A DNA stretch of 64,000 bases from Nitrosomonas sp. (GCA_016710135.1 JADJLM010000002.1:1-64000); one strand, 5' to 3'. Shown: positions 48,853-59,569, counted from the stretch's first letter. Made by a program: numbers and translations. The notes: generated by a model from the sequence alone, not told the origin.

Positions 48853-49244
48853 TCATTCTAAGTTGCTGTGATTTTTCACAGCGACAGTTACGATCAATCT
48901 GTCGTTTAATGAGCGATGCTGTGTAAATTGGTTTAACATAAAGCAAGTGTCGGAAAATTTGTCATTTTTCTCCAATTGATTTGCTGTGGTGCGGTTATCT
49001 ATCTGATTTAGAATGATTTATTATCGCTGGCATAGTAGCTGCTTAATTAATTACCAAAAGATTATTAGTTACCAGATCAAATAGCTCAGGTTTTGCTGTT
49101 TAGTAGCCGACGCAGTAAAATAGCATTCATTCGCACTGAATTTCTGGTATGTATCATTTCTAGTATTAGAAAGGCGGCTGAATTCTTTCGATTAATTTCA
49201 ACTGTGTAGCGTTTACTCGGAATTTGCCAGAAAGACCATTTTTT
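48853..49244. other. Non-coding stretch with a short hairpin
   Basis: No gene is visible in about 390 bp. The hairpin at 48865-48882 has no T run. The rest is AT-rich and presumably carries the promoter of the transglycosylase gene. Confidence 0.4.
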
Positions 49245-50125
49245 ATGCGAAAACTAATATTACTCACTATTCTGTCATTAGTTATTACCGCAGCTTCTGC
49301 AAATCAAAGTTCATCAGAACTGTTTTTAGAGGATTTGCCGGTTATTGATAAGGATCCTAATGAATTATTTGCGTTAGCGGTCAAGTATGAACATGCTGAA
49401 GGTTTTCCTGAAGATAAAACCAAGGCGGCAGAGTTGTATTGCGAGGCAGCACGGTTAGGATTGGCAGATGCGCAATTTGCACTCGGCTGGATGTACGCAA
49501 ATGGGCGTGGTGTAGAACGTGATGATAGTATTGCAGCACAGTTATTTGAGATGGCTGCAGAGCAGGGGCATCATTATGCACAGAAAATGATTCAGTATAC
49601 GCCGGCCATATTACCAGTCCCGCTTCCTGCTTGTTTGATTCCGAGCATTGAAATATTTGATGACGAAGACAGTGACTATATCTATCCAGAGGGCCCTGTG
49701 CTTCATTTGGTTCATAAATTAGCACCGCACTATCAATTAGATCCTAAACTCGTTTTGGCACTTATCTCGATTGAGTCAGCATTCAATACTAAGGCGATTT
49801 CTCCAAAGAATGCGCAAGGATTGATGCAATTGATACCAGAAACAGCACAACGCTTTCAGGTAAAGAATTCATTTGATCCAGAAGAGAATATCAAGGGCGG
49901 GATGGCTTACTTACGCTGGTTGTTAGCTTTTTCAAAGGCGATGTGACGCTTGCAGTCGCAGCCTATAACGCTGGAGAAGGTGCCGTTGAGAAGTATCGAG
50001 GTGTTCCACCTTATCGGGAAACACTAAATTATGTGGAAAAAATTAGAGGGCGCTATAAAAAAGCAACGCATCCTTATCAGGCCGAAGTTGTTAGCCGAGC
50101 CTCGATTCTGGTCTCAACACGATAA
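49245..50125 (+). CDS. Lytic transglycosylase with Sel1 repeat, frameshifted
   Basis: Cleaves peptidoglycan in the periplasm. ATG 49245 gives a signal peptide (MRKLILLTILSLVITAASA). Two Sel1-type repeats (ALAVKYEHAEGFPEDKTKAA, ALGWMYANGRGVERDDSIAA) precede the SLT domain: LVHKLAPHYQLDPKLVLALI, the catalytic glutamate in SIESAFNTKAISPKNAQGLM and PETAQRFQVKNSFDPEENIK. The frame breaks near 49930 in LLAF-FKGD; one T lost from a run explains it, and the other frame continues VTLAVAAYNAGEGAVEKYRG to the stop at 50125. The whole matches MltC/Slt-like enzymes, and repair gives about 293 residues. Confidence 0.88.
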
Positions 50126-50189
50126 TCCTGATTTCTTGAGGATGATTTGTTGTTAATCAGTTTGATTTAATCATCCCTCACGTTAGCAA

Positions 50190-50948
50190 GTGTTTAAGCC
50201 TGTTCTAGGGTTAGCATTGATTATTCTGCTACTTACGCACTATTTTACTGAGCACGTTAATGCAAACTGGCGTACAGCAAGTCGTGAGCCCGTTGGATTG
50301 GTCAGATCCACAAACCCTAGCATTAATTCCAGATTTTGAGCCTGCCCGTGCTATGGTTGGCGTGGGTATTTCGGGGTTCATACCTGGATTGCAGTTAAAC
50401 CATCAAATGCTAACGCCTATACCGTTTATGAAGTAATCGGCTGGTATTTAAGACGAGGTGGGTCAGTCATTGCAATTCATGAGCAAATACCAGATCGCCG
50501 TTGGTTTGGAAATATACCACAGTTGCTCATTGAAAAACGTGGAGAGGGTGTCGATGCGTTGATTGAGCGGATTGAACAAGCAGCGCACCAATATCCCTAT
50601 CATCGCGAGTATTGGATATGGCCTGGGCCTAATTCGAACACCTTTACAGCTTGGATTTCACGCGCAGTACCTGAACTAGATTTGGATTTACCACCAACAG
50701 CCATCGGTAAAGATTTTCTAGGAAAAGAATGGGTAGCGACAGCGCCTAGCGGCCACGGATGGCAGTGGTCAATGTTTGGACTGCTTGGTGTGACTGTGAG
50801 TCAAGTTGAAGGATTTGAACTCAATATCTTGGGGTTAACGTTTGGTATTGATCCAGATCCTTTTGCGATTAAGCTACCGCTCATCGGTCGTATCAATATA
50901 CCGATTCTAGGTGCTTTAATGGATTTATCAACAATTCAGGAAAAATAA
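50190..50948 (+). CDS. DUF3750 family protein, frameshifted
   Basis: A membrane-anchored protein of unknown function. From GTG 50190 it reads VFKPVLGLALIILLLTHYFT (anchor) then NWRTASREPVGLV. After two indels near 50312 and 50361 the family core resumes as YGWRGYFGVHTWIAVKPSNA, YEVIGWYLRRGGSVIAIHEQ, WPGPNSNTFTAWISRAVPEL and DLPPTAIGKDFLGKEW, ending PFAIKLPLIGRINIPILG. The long open part alone begins at 50523. The histidine in FGVHTWIAV and the NSNTFTAW block are conserved in the family. A papain- or NlpC-like fold has been suggested by such blocks, but no activity can be claimed. Confidence 0.8.
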
Positions 50949-50958
50949 TTTTCCGCGA

Positions 50959-52130
50959 CTAAATGCGGGTGCTCTTTTGCCCATACCCGAGCGTTCCTTG
51001 CAAAAATCTTAGCATGTAATAGCTTATCCAGTTTAGCAATCGGTCTGACCAAGTGCGTTTTTTCCAATATCGTGCTGAAACGGGATTAGACTCTTGCAGT
51101 GCTTGCTGTAAGTTGGCACGTAGCTCTAAAGAGAATGCGTGGTCCGTAACGATAATATTGGCTTCCCGTGCTAACAGCAAACTAAAGGGATCAATATTGG
51201 ACGAACCGACAGTTGACCAGTATTTGTCAACGACAGCTACTTTGGTGTGTAAATAGCTTTTATGATATTCGTAGATTTTGATATCAGCCGCAAGTAAGTT
51301 TCCGTATAGCGCATGTGAGGCGTAATGTTGAATACGGTAGTCAATTTTGCCTTGGAGCAATAATATAACTCTGACTCCGCGCTGGGCTGCCTTGATCAGC
51401 GCTTTTCTAAAATTTCTTCCTGGTAAGAGATAGGCGTTAGCGATAATGATTTCTTCTTCTGCGGTGGCAATTGCTTTTAAGTATGCTTGCTCGATATCAC
51501 GTCGATGACGAATATTATCGCGAATAACCAGTGCAGCACGCTGAGTGCCTCTTGATTTGAGCTGAGGTTTTAATTCGAGCTGCTTAATCCATCGCTTTTT
51601 GAAGTGCGCCCACGTAACGATCATCCATAACCGTTTTACAACAGGATAAATGTTTGCTAACAGTGGACCTTCAATTTTGACTGCGTGATCGAAACGGGGT
51701 AATGATTTACTCATTCCAGGGTCATGATCATCAATGATATTGATGCCTCCAATGAAGGCAATCTGAGCATCGACTACTACGAGTTTACGATGCATACGCC
51801 GTAAGCGATGCGTAAAGAATTTAAAGGTAAACGGCTCTTTACGGTAGATTAGTACTTGAACACCTTCCGTTATTAGTTTTGTAGAATTTTATTAGGAAAA
51901 TCAAGTGACCCAAACCCGTCTATGAGTAGATAGACAGCTACGCCGCGTTTGGCAGCCCGGATTAGCGCTTCCGATATGATGATTCCGGTGGCATCGTACT
52001 TAAAAATATAAGTTTGTAGATGGATTTCGTATTTGGCTTGCTCAATAGCCGATTCTAAAGCGGGGAAATACTGGGAGCCATTGTTCAGTAATATGATTTT
52101 ATTGTGTTCAATAAAATCAGGATTGTTCAT
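50959..52130 (-). CDS. clsB: Cardiolipin synthase (ClsB-like phospholipase D family), frameshifted
   Basis: Makes cardiolipin by phosphatidyl transfer at the inner membrane. The start at 52130 (MNNPDFIEHNKIILLNNGSQ) overlaps the stop of the upstream endonuclease-like gene (ATGA). The two HKD motifs are present: MHRKLVVVDAQIAFIGGINI and YLHTKVAVVDKYWSTVGSSN. The frame slips near 51880 after LDFPNKILQ, where one A lost from a run of four to five restores KLITEGVQVLIYRKE. The pair of a phosphodiesterase-like gene followed by this enzyme matches ybhP-clsB of E. coli. Repair gives about 390 residues, the normal length. Confidence 0.88.
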
Positions 52131-52879
52131 CGACGCACAATATTTGCAGAGAGCGCCGCATGATCTGATATTCTCGCCCAAGTTGGGCTCTGGTGAATGA
52201 CGGCATTTTTTACTTGAAAACCCCTGACATAGATACGGTCTAAGCGCAATAATGGAAATAGAGAAGGGAAGCTCCGTGCCGTTCGGCCATGGGCTTGCTC
52301 AAACACTTCCGTTAGTTTCATCGATTCGGTCAGGGTACGTTTTGCGGATCCGTGCCAATCATTAAAATCACCTGCAATGACTAGCGGGGCTGCTGGCGGT
52401 ACGATTTCAGTCAACCGTTTTTCAATGGCACGAAGCTGTATCGCTTGACCATGTTTAAATAAGCCTAGATGCACACAAATACAGTGAAGCGGTTCTTGCC
52501 ATCCTGGAATATCGATCTCACAGTGTAGTAGGCCACGTTGTTCAAAGCGATGTGCAGAAATATCAATATTTTCCCAGCGGATGATGGGAAATCGACTGAG
52601 AATGGCATTACCATGGTGGCCTTCATCATAAACAGCGTTCTTACCGTAGGCAAAATCATGCCAGACGGAGTCTGCTAGAAATTCATACTGAGAATTTGGA
52701 GGCCAATTGCTATAGCGCATCGCATGTTTGCGATGCGCGCCTACCACTTCTTGAAGGAAAATGATATCGGTACCTAGTGCTCTCAGCTTATCTCGCATTT
52801 CATGTAAAACAATGCGTTGATTAAAAAAGGAAAACCCCTTGTGAATATTATACGTTGCGATGTGTAAGGCATTAGTCAT
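52127..52879 (-). CDS. Endonuclease/exonuclease/phosphatase family protein (YbhP-like)
   Basis: A 250-residue metal-dependent phosphodiesterase fold. From ATG 52879: MTNALHIATYNIHKGFSFFN with the metal-binding N of TYNIH, DIIFLQEV with the metal-binding E, HHGNAILSRFP, the catalytic ICVHLGLF and AGDFNDWHGS, and the final RISDHAALSAN with the catalytic D and H. All key residues are present. The stop overlaps the start of clsB by ATGA, so translation is coupled; as in E. coli ybhP-clsB, a role with phospholipid head groups is likely, though its substrate is not known. GTG 52912 is an alternative start. Confidence 0.85.
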   Translation of the reverse strand: MTNALHIATYNIHKGFSFFNQRIVLHEMRDKLRALGTDIIFLQEVVGAHRKHAMRYSNWPPNSQYEFLADSVWHDFAYGKNAVYDEGHHGNAILSRFPIIRWENIDISAHRFEQRGLLHCEIDIPGWQEPLHCICVHLGLFKHGQAIQLRAIEKRLTEIVPPAAPLVIAGDFNDWHGSAKRTLTESMKLTEVFEQAHGRTARSFPSLFPLLRLDRIYVRGFQVKNAVIHQSPTWARISDHAALSANIVRR

Positions 52880-52947
52880 AAATTGGTTTAATAAATGAAT
52901 TTCCCTGAGCACAAAGCGCAGTATTCAAAGGGTTATTTACACCTTTA

Positions 52948-54054
52948 CTATTTTGAGATCAGTAACATTCTTTCAAGTGCAAGTCTAGCTAATTGTGCTT
53001 CCTGATCGGGTACTTTGATTTGGTTTACGATTTTTCCAGCCACCAGGTTTTCTAGCGACCAGGCCAGGTGTTGTGGATCAATTCGAGCCATGGTTGAACA
53101 CATACAAACCATCGGAGACATAAACTGCACAATTTTTCCTTGAGCCTTGAATTCTTCGGCAATCCGCCCTACCAAATTTAATTCTGTGCCCACTAGCCAT
53201 CGTGTTCCAGGAGCCGCTTCACGGATGGTATTGATGATGTATTCTGTAGAGCCGACATAATCTGATGCTTTACATACTTCAAAGCTACATTCTGGATGTG
53301 AGATTACGATACCATCTGGATATTGGTTGCGGAAACGGATAATGTGCTGAGGTTGAAACATTTGATGAACGGAGCAATGGCCTTTCCATAACAAAATTTT
53401 TGCTTTGCTAATTTGTGCTTTAGTTAAGCCACCCATCGGTTCATCAAAATCCCATACCAGCATCTCGTCCAAAGGTATGTTCATTTTATAGCCACTCCAA
53501 CGCCCCAAATGTTGGTCAGGGAAGAATAGAACTTTTTCACGTTGCTCGAATGACCATTGTAGGACCTTAGTCGCATTGCTTGAAGTACAAACAATACCCT
53601 CATGCTCAGCACAGAAGGCTTTTAAATCAGCGCTGGAATTAATATAAGTGACTGGGGTAATTTTTTCATCCGGATTAAGTATTTCCGAAAGTTCGCGCCA
53701 GGCACGTTCTACTTTAGTAAGATTCGCCATGTCTGCCATCGAGCATCCTGCTGAAAGATCGGGCAAGATCGCAATTTGTTGTGGACTTGAGAGGATATCT
53801 GCTACTTCTGCCATGAAGTGTACACCGCAAAAAACTAAGTAATCTGCATCAGTTTGGGCTGCTAGATAGGAAAGTTTGAGTGAGTCACCGGTTAAGTCTG
53901 CATGACGGTAGACATCCGCCCGTTGATAATGATGCGCCAGAATAACGGTTTTTTTCCCAAGTTTTTCTTTGGCAGCAACGATTCTTTGTGCACAAGTTTC
54001 ATCTTGTAGCAATTCGTAGCTTTCAAAATCAATTGCATTTGCTTGCGTAGTCAT
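52948..54054 (-). CDS. nadA: Quinolinate synthase
   Basis: Condenses iminoaspartate with dihydroxyacetone phosphate to quinolinate in NAD synthesis, using a 4Fe-4S cluster. Start ATG 54054 (MTTQANAIDFESYELLQDET) is chosen; the open frame extends back to a TTG at 54156 overlapping glgB, which is not a typical start. Motifs: VILAHHYQRADVYRHADLTG, DYLVFCGVHFMAEVADILS, ILPDLSAGCSMADMANL, INSSADLKAFCAEHEGIVCT, VISHPECSFEVCKASDYVGS and FMSPMVCMCSTM, which supply the cluster cysteines. 368 residues, normal length. nadB and nadC are not nearby. Confidence 0.94.
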   Translation of the reverse strand: MTTQANAIDFESYELLQDETCAQRIVAAKEKLGKKTVILAHHYQRADVYRHADLTGDSLKLSYLAAQTDADYLVFCGVHFMAEVADILSSPQQIAILPDLSAGCSMADMANLTKVERAWRELSEILNPDEKITPVTYINSSADLKAFCAEHEGIVCTSSNATKVLQWSFEQREKVLFFPDQHLGRWSGYKMNIPLDEMLVWDFDEPMGGLTKAQISKAKILLWKGHCSVHQMFQPQHIIRFRNQYPDGIVISHPECSFEVCKASDYVGSTEYIINTIREAAPGTRWLVGTELNLVGRIAEEFKAQGKIVQFMSPMVCMCSTMARIDPQHLAWSLENLVAGKIVNQIKVPDQEAQLARLALERMLLISK

Positions 54055-54152
54055 GTCAATGGTCAGTCCTAAATATTGAGTATGAGTTACTTTTATTATA
54101 TGGTGGTCTGAGATCCAGTTTAAAGAGGAGTTCTTTAAAAATTTGTCAATTA

Positions 54153-56360
54153 TCAAGCAGGAGTAAGGGTTAAAATAATTCCAGCTAAAGGAGGTAATGT
54201 GATAATCAAGGAATCTTGATAATCTAACCAGGGTTCCCCAACAGAAATGATTTGCTTGGGGTTACCGATATTGCTTCCGCCGTAGTAGATTGAATCACTA
54301 TTGAAAACTTCCTGATAAATACCACGAGCTGGTACGCCGATACGGTAATTTTCCCGGGGTATAGGTGTAAAATTTAGCGCGATAAGTCTAAATGATCCAT
54401 CTTGTGCATAACGTAAATAACTGATGATTGAATGATCAGCGTCATTACAGTCTACCCAGTAAAAACCTGATTGTTCAAAATCAAGTTCGTGTAGTGCCGA
54501 TGTTTTAAGGTATAGATGATTTAAGTCATGCAGAGCCAATTGTACGCCGCGATGCAGTTTATAGTCGAGTAGATTCCAGTCGAGTTGCTGGCTGACTTGC
54601 CATTCGCGCGCTTGTGCGAACTCATTGCCCATGAAGTTTAGTTTTTTTCCTGGGCAAGTCATTTGGTAAGTTAATAATAGCCTTAAATTTGCAAACTTCT
54701 GCCAAGCATCTCCCGGCATCTTACCTAATAATGACCCTTTTCCATGAACGACTTCGTCATGAGAGAGGGGAAGTACAAAGTTTTCAGAATAGGCATAGAG
54801 CTGATTAAAGGTAAGCTGATTATGATGATATCGCCGGTAAATCGGATCGTGGCGAATGTAACTCAACGTATCATTCATCCAACCCATATTCCACTTCATC
54901 GAAAAGCCGAGTCCTCCCACATAAGTTGGGCGTGAAACCGCGGGCCATGCAGTTGATTCTTCTGCAAATGTGAGTGCGCCCGGAAATGCATCATGAACCA
55001 TGATGTTGAGTTCGCGCAGAAAATCGATGGCTTCGAGATTTTCGCGGCCACCGAATTTATTCGGTAGCCATTCACCGTGTTGACGGGAGTAGTCGAGATA
55101 AAGCATTGATGCCACGGCATCTACCCGTAATCCATCGAGATGAAAATTATTCAACCAGTAATGTGCACTGGATAGCAAGAACGATTTAACTTCATTTCGA
55201 CCATAATTGAAGATAAAAGTACCCCAGTCGTGATGAAATCCAAGCCGTGGATCTTCATGCTCGTAAAGTGCAGTTCCATCAAATCGTGCTAATGAAAAAT
55301 TATCTTGAGGAAAATGCGCAGGAACCCAATCTAGAATAACGCCTATATTTGCCTGATGGCAGGCGTCGACAAAAAATTTGAAGTCCTCTGGTGAACCATA
55401 GCGGCTCGTTACTGCAAAATAACCTGTTGTTTGATAACCCCAGGACTCATCAAGTGGATGTTCGGAAATGGGCAGTAACTCAACATGGGTATAACCCATT
55501 TCAAGTAAATAAGGAATTAAATGATGCGCTAACTCACGATAGTTAAAGAACGTACCATCGGGGTGTCGTTTCCATGAACCAACATGAATTTCATATAGAT
55601 TAAGTGGCGCATGAAGCCAATCCCAATTTTTCCTTTGATTCATCCATACATCGTCACTCCATGTAAAACTGGGGTTAGTGGGTGTATACCCGGCATTGTT
55701 TGGTCTAATTTCATGGAAATTTGCATAAGGATCAGTTTTTAACAGTATCTTACCTGTATGGCGATTACGGATTTCATATTTGTAAATTGCATGGTCTGGA
55801 AATCCTGGTATAAATAATTCCCAAACACCACTTTGATGGTGAACGGCCATGGGATGTACGCGCCCATCCCAGTCATTATGATCTCCTACGACGCTGACTC
55901 GCTCGGCATTGGGAGCCCAAACTGAAAAGCGAATTCCCGCAATGTCATTGATCGTCAAATGATGCGCCCCTAGCATTCGGTAGGTTTGGTGCAATTTACC
56001 TTCATTAAATAAATACAAATCCAAATCAGAAATTTGGAGTGGAAACGAGTAAGGGTCATAAAATTCATGTAAGTTTTCCACTACCGTATCGTTTTTTTTA
56101 AGCATTCTTATGCGATAAAATCTTGGGATTGGATCTTCACCATGCCATTCAAAGAGTCCATCAGCGTGAGTGCAAGTCATTTCAGTAAAGCCTGTTTTAG
56201 TTTGCAGCCAAGCCTTTTCTGCATGAGGTAAGAATGTTCTTACGATGGTTTCATTGGAAACTTGGTGCGCGCCTAAATAAGCAAATGGGTCATGAAGCCT
56301 GGCTGTAAGCAGCTCATGCTGTAAGGGAAAAGAAATGGTTGATGACTGCTTTGATTTCAT
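54153..56360 (-). CDS. glgB: 1,4-alpha-glucan branching enzyme
   Basis: Forms alpha-1,6 branches in glycogen. The 735-residue protein has an N-terminal GlgB domain (LHDPFAYLGAHQVSNETIVR), a CBM48 domain (GIRFSVWAPNAERVSVVGDH) and a GH13 barrel with TGYFAVTSRYGSPEDFKFFV, DWVPAHFPQDNFSLARFDG, HLDGLRVDAVASMLYLDYSR (nucleophile D), ALTFAEESTAWPAVSRPTY (acid E) and FVLPLSHDEVVHGKGSL (third D), then a C-terminal beta domain. No breaks. It diverges from glgC with 205 bp between starts and is followed by nadA. A gene for glycogen synthase is not in the window. Confidence 0.96.
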   Translation of the reverse strand: MKSKQSSTISFPLQHELLTARLHDPFAYLGAHQVSNETIVRTFLPHAEKAWLQTKTGFTEMTCTHADGLFEWHGEDPIPRFYRIRMLKKNDTVVENLHEFYDPYSFPLQISDLDLYLFNEGKLHQTYRMLGAHHLTINDIAGIRFSVWAPNAERVSVVGDHNDWDGRVHPMAVHHQSGVWELFIPGFPDHAIYKYEIRNRHTGKILLKTDPYANFHEIRPNNAGYTPTNPSFTWSDDVWMNQRKNWDWLHAPLNLYEIHVGSWKRHPDGTFFNYRELAHHLIPYLLEMGYTHVELLPISEHPLDESWGYQTTGYFAVTSRYGSPEDFKFFVDACHQANIGVILDWVPAHFPQDNFSLARFDGTALYEHEDPRLGFHHDWGTFIFNYGRNEVKSFLLSSAHYWLNNFHLDGLRVDAVASMLYLDYSRQHGEWLPNKFGGRENLEAIDFLRELNIMVHDAFPGALTFAEESTAWPAVSRPTYVGGLGFSMKWNMGWMNDTLSYIRHDPIYRRYHHNQLTFNQLYAYSENFVLPLSHDEVVHGKGSLLGKMPGDAWQKFANLRLLLTYQMTCPGKKLNFMGNEFAQAREWQVSQQLDWNLLDYKLHRGVQLALHDLNHLYLKTSALHELDFEQSGFYWVDCNDADHSIISYLRYAQDGSFRLIALNFTPIPRENYRIGVPARGIYQEVFNSDSIYYGGSNIGNPKQIISVGEPWLDYQDSLIITLPPLAGIILTLTPA

Positions 56361-56565
56361 GGCTAGTAATGCTATTAGGGATCAAGTAAGATGAAACAAT
56401 AGAAGAATAAACAATTCGATGAACAGCCACAGTTTAAATCAGCCTGTGGAGATGGGAAAGCGATACCTGATCTTATATTCTAAAGATACGTTTTTTGGTC
56501 TATAAATCAAGTGGTTAATTATTCAGAGGTGGAAAGTAAACTTTTTTATCCAGGGGGGATGTTGT

Positions 56566-57825
56566 ATGGTGACACGAAATACCCTTGCATTAATTTTAGC
56601 CGGCGGCCGCGGCAGTCGCTTGCATAACATGACTGACTGGCGCGCAAAACCTGCTGTACCCTTTGGCGGTAAGTTTCGTATTATTGACTTTCCGCTTTCT
56701 AATTGCGTGAATTCCGGTGTTCGCCGAATTGGGGTGGTGACTCAATATAAAGCTCAAAGCTTAATTCGCCATATCCAAAGAGGGTGGAGTTTTCTTGATG
56801 GTCGCTTTAAAGAATTTGTTGAATTATTGCCTGCTCAGCAACGAACAGAAGAAACCTGGTATCAAGGGACTGCCGATGCCGTGTTTCAGAATTTAGATAT
56901 ATTGCGCAATCATGATCCTGGCTATGTGTTGATTTTAGGGGGGGATCATATTTATAAAATGGATTACAGCAAATTATTGGAAGAACATATTCGAAAGGGT
57001 GCGGATATGTCTGTTGCGTGCCTGGAGGTTTCGCCTGAAGAAGCGCGAGCGTTTGGTGTCATGGCCGTTGATGAGCAATGGCACATAACGAGCTTTGCTG
57101 AAAAACCGGAAAACCCCATTGCGATTCCAGGGCAGCCGGGACGCGTACTCGCTAGCATGGGGATTTATGTTTTTAACTCACAGTTTTTATTTGAGCAATT
57201 GATACGAGATCATGATGATAATGCTTCAGCACATGATTTCGGAAAAGATATTATTCCTTATTTAGTTAACAGCCAATATCGAGTGTATGCGCATCGCTTT
57301 ACCAATAGCTGTGTCAACATGGCTTCAGGAGCGCCCTATTGGAGAGATGTTGGAACGATTGATGCTTATTGGGAGGCTAATATCGATCTGACAACCGTGA
57401 CGCCCGATCTTAATCTTTACGATGAAGACTGGCCTATTTGGACATACCAAGAGCAACTTCCTCCCGCTAAGTTTGTTTTTGATGATGATAATCGGCGCGG
57501 ACAAGCGCTTGATTCCATGGTATCGGGTGGCTGTATTATCAGTGGGGCGACGATTCGGCGCTCTTTGTTATTTTCCAACGTCCAAGTTCGAAGTTTTGGG
57601 GTAGTCGAAGATTCGGTGATACTTCCTAACGTTGATATTGGGCGACATGCACGACTAAGAAATGTTGTTGTTGAGAAAAACTGTGTCATTCCAGAAGGAC
57701 TTAGGGTAGGTTTTGATGCTGAAGAAGATGGCAAGCGATTTCATGTGACAAAAAAAGGAATTACGTTAATCACCCCTGAAATGCTTGGGCAAGGTATTCG
57801 TGGTATTGTTCATGAATTGCGTTAA
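56566..57825 (+). CDS. glgC: Glucose-1-phosphate adenylyltransferase
   Basis: Makes ADP-glucose, the donor for glycogen synthesis. The 419-residue protein shows the nucleotide loop LALILAGGRGSRLHNMTDWR, AKPAVPFGGKFRIIDFPLSN, YQGTADAVFQNLDILRNHDP, VLILGGDHIYKMDYSKLLEE, SFAEKPENP and ASMGIYVFNSQFLFEQLIRD, with a C-terminal left-handed helix (GGCIISGATIRRSLLFSNVQ). The catalytic aspartate is in GGDHIYKMD. A GGGGGGA ribosome site precedes ATG 56566. Two GH57 genes follow on the same strand, 37 and 106 bp apart, so a glycogen operon is likely. Confidence 0.96.
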   Translation: MVTRNTLALILAGGRGSRLHNMTDWRAKPAVPFGGKFRIIDFPLSNCVNSGVRRIGVVTQYKAQSLIRHIQRGWSFLDGRFKEFVELLPAQQRTEETWYQGTADAVFQNLDILRNHDPGYVLILGGDHIYKMDYSKLLEEHIRKGADMSVACLEVSPEEARAFGVMAVDEQWHITSFAEKPENPIAIPGQPGRVLASMGIYVFNSQFLFEQLIRDHDDNASAHDFGKDIIPYLVNSQYRVYAHRFTNSCVNMASGAPYWRDVGTIDAYWEANIDLTTVTPDLNLYDEDWPIWTYQEQLPPAKFVFDDDNRRGQALDSMVSGGCIISGATIRRSLLFSNVQVRSFGVVEDSVILPNVDIGRHARLRNVVVEKNCVIPEGLRVGFDAEEDGKRFHVTKKGITLITPEMLGQGIRGIVHELR

Positions 57826-57862
57826 GTGAGAAATTTTTAAATTTATTGTTGGATCGATTGGA

Positions 57863-59569
57863 ATGAACTCACTTAATTTAATTTTAATGTGGCATATGCA
57901 TCAACCTGACTACCGCGATCATGAAACTGGAGAGTTTTTACTTCCATGGGTTTACTTGCATGCCATTAAAGATTACACCGATATGGCTTATCACTTAGAA
58001 AAGCATCCAAGGGTAAAGGCAGTGATCAATTTTGTGCCTATACTGCTTGAGCAACTTGAAGACTACTCCGATCAGTTTTTACAAGGAACATTGCGAGATC
58101 CGTTACTCCGATTATTGATTGCCCCTGATTTAGACTTGATTTCAATAGAAGATCGAATGCTTATTTTGAATCAGTGTTTTCAAAGTAATCATGATACGAT
58201 GCTTAAGCCATACGCAGCCTACCGGCATTTACGGGATCTTTATGAAACGCATATGGAGCATGGTAATACGGAGATGAGTTACGTTTCAGGTCAGTATCTT
58301 GCAGATTTGCTAACCTGGTACCACTTGGCTTGGACGGGTGAGAGTATTCGGAAGAATTGTGAATTAGTCGGCAAGCTGATGCAGCAAGGTAAGGGTTTTA
58401 CTGTTAATGATCGTAAGCAGCTATTTGAATTGATCGGAACGTTAATTCAGGATTTGATACCACGCTATCGTAAACTCGCCTTTTCAGGGCAGATCGAGTT
58501 ATCAACTACCCCACATTATCATCCACTTTCACCGTTATTGATCGACTTTAAATCAACCTATGATAGCCTTCCTGATGCTGTTCTACCGTCAAGCCCTAAT
58601 TATCCAGGTGGACGGGAGCGAGTGGCTTATCATCTAGAATCGGCCAAAGAAATCCATAAACGACGCTTTCATTCTTACCCTACGGGTATATGGCCTGCGG
58701 AAGGTGGAATTTCGAAGGATTTTCTAGAAATTGTTGCTGCGTCAGGGTTTAAATGGATTGCAAGCGGAGAAGGAGTGTTAGCTGAGAGCTTACGTAAATC
58801 TTACCCCGATAAACAGCTGCCGGAGAGGAGTCAGTATTTATATCGAGCTTATGAGGTGTTGACGAAAAAAGAAGATGTGATTTGCTTTTTTCGTGATGAT
58901 AAGTTATCGGATATGATCGGATTTGAGTATGCTAAATGGTATGGTCGAGATGCTGCTGAAAATTTTGTGCATTCATTGGAAGGAATTCATCATGAGGTGC
59001 AGCATGTTGAGAATTCAGTGGTGACAATTATATTGGATGGAGAAAACGCATGGGAATCTTATCCTTATAATGGATACTATTTTCTAAACGATCTTTATGA
59101 AATGATAGGGAATCACTTAGCAGTTAAAGCGACCACGTTTCGAGATTATTTGGTGCTTGTAAAAGAATCGGGTGCTGAAATTGATTTTCTGCCTAATTTG
59201 GCTGCTGGGAGCTGGGTTTATGGAAACTTTTCGACATGGATCGGTAGTCATGACAAAAATTTGGCTTGGGATATCCTGTGCAAGGCTAAGCAGCGTTATG
59301 ACGAAGTATTGAAAGCGGGTGATTTAACAAATGAAGAACAAGAGTCGGCCAAACGGCAGCTTGCTTCGTGCGAAAGTTCGGATTGGTTTTGGTGGTTTGG
59401 TGATTACAATTCTTCACAGGCTGTCGCAAGTTTCGATCGCTTATTTCGCAAGAATCTTGCTAATCTCTATAGCCAGCTTAAGCAACCGATACCGAGTGTA
59501 TTATCAGAGCCTATTAGCTATGGAAACAGCAATGCTCGCATGATAGAAACAATGAGGCGTTCGAATTAA
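57863..59569 (+). CDS. GH57 glycoside hydrolase (alpha-amylase/branching type)
   Basis: A 568-residue cytoplasmic alpha-glucan enzyme of family GH57. It begins LNLILMWHMHQPDYRDHETG, the conserved HxHQP start. The nucleophile region is HSYPTGIWPAEGGISKDFLE with the glutamate in WPAEGG, and the acid/base region is VTIILDGENAWESYPYNGYY with its aspartate in LDGEN. Ends with SDWFWWFGDYNSSQAVASFD. All catalytic signatures are present, unlike the next gene. Such enzymes act on glycogen or maltodextrin; amylase, amylopullulanase or branching activity cannot be told apart here. It starts 37 bp after glgC. Confidence 0.9.
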   Translation: MNSLNLILMWHMHQPDYRDHETGEFLLPWVYLHAIKDYTDMAYHLEKHPRVKAVINFVPILLEQLEDYSDQFLQGTLRDPLLRLLIAPDLDLISIEDRMLILNQCFQSNHDTMLKPYAAYRHLRDLYETHMEHGNTEMSYVSGQYLADLLTWYHLAWTGESIRKNCELVGKLMQQGKGFTVNDRKQLFELIGTLIQDLIPRYRKLAFSGQIELSTTPHYHPLSPLLIDFKSTYDSLPDAVLPSSPNYPGGRERVAYHLESAKEIHKRRFHSYPTGIWPAEGGISKDFLEIVAASGFKWIASGEGVLAESLRKSYPDKQLPERSQYLYRAYEVLTKKEDVICFFRDDKLSDMIGFEYAKWYGRDAAENFVHSLEGIHHEVQHVENSVVTIILDGENAWESYPYNGYYFLNDLYEMIGNHLAVKATTFRDYLVLVKESGAEIDFLPNLAAGSWVYGNFSTWIGSHDKNLAWDILCKAKQRYDEVLKAGDLTNEEQESAKRQLASCESSDWFWWFGDYNSSQAVASFDRLFRKNLANLYSQLKQPIPSVLSEPISYGNSNARMIETMRRSN

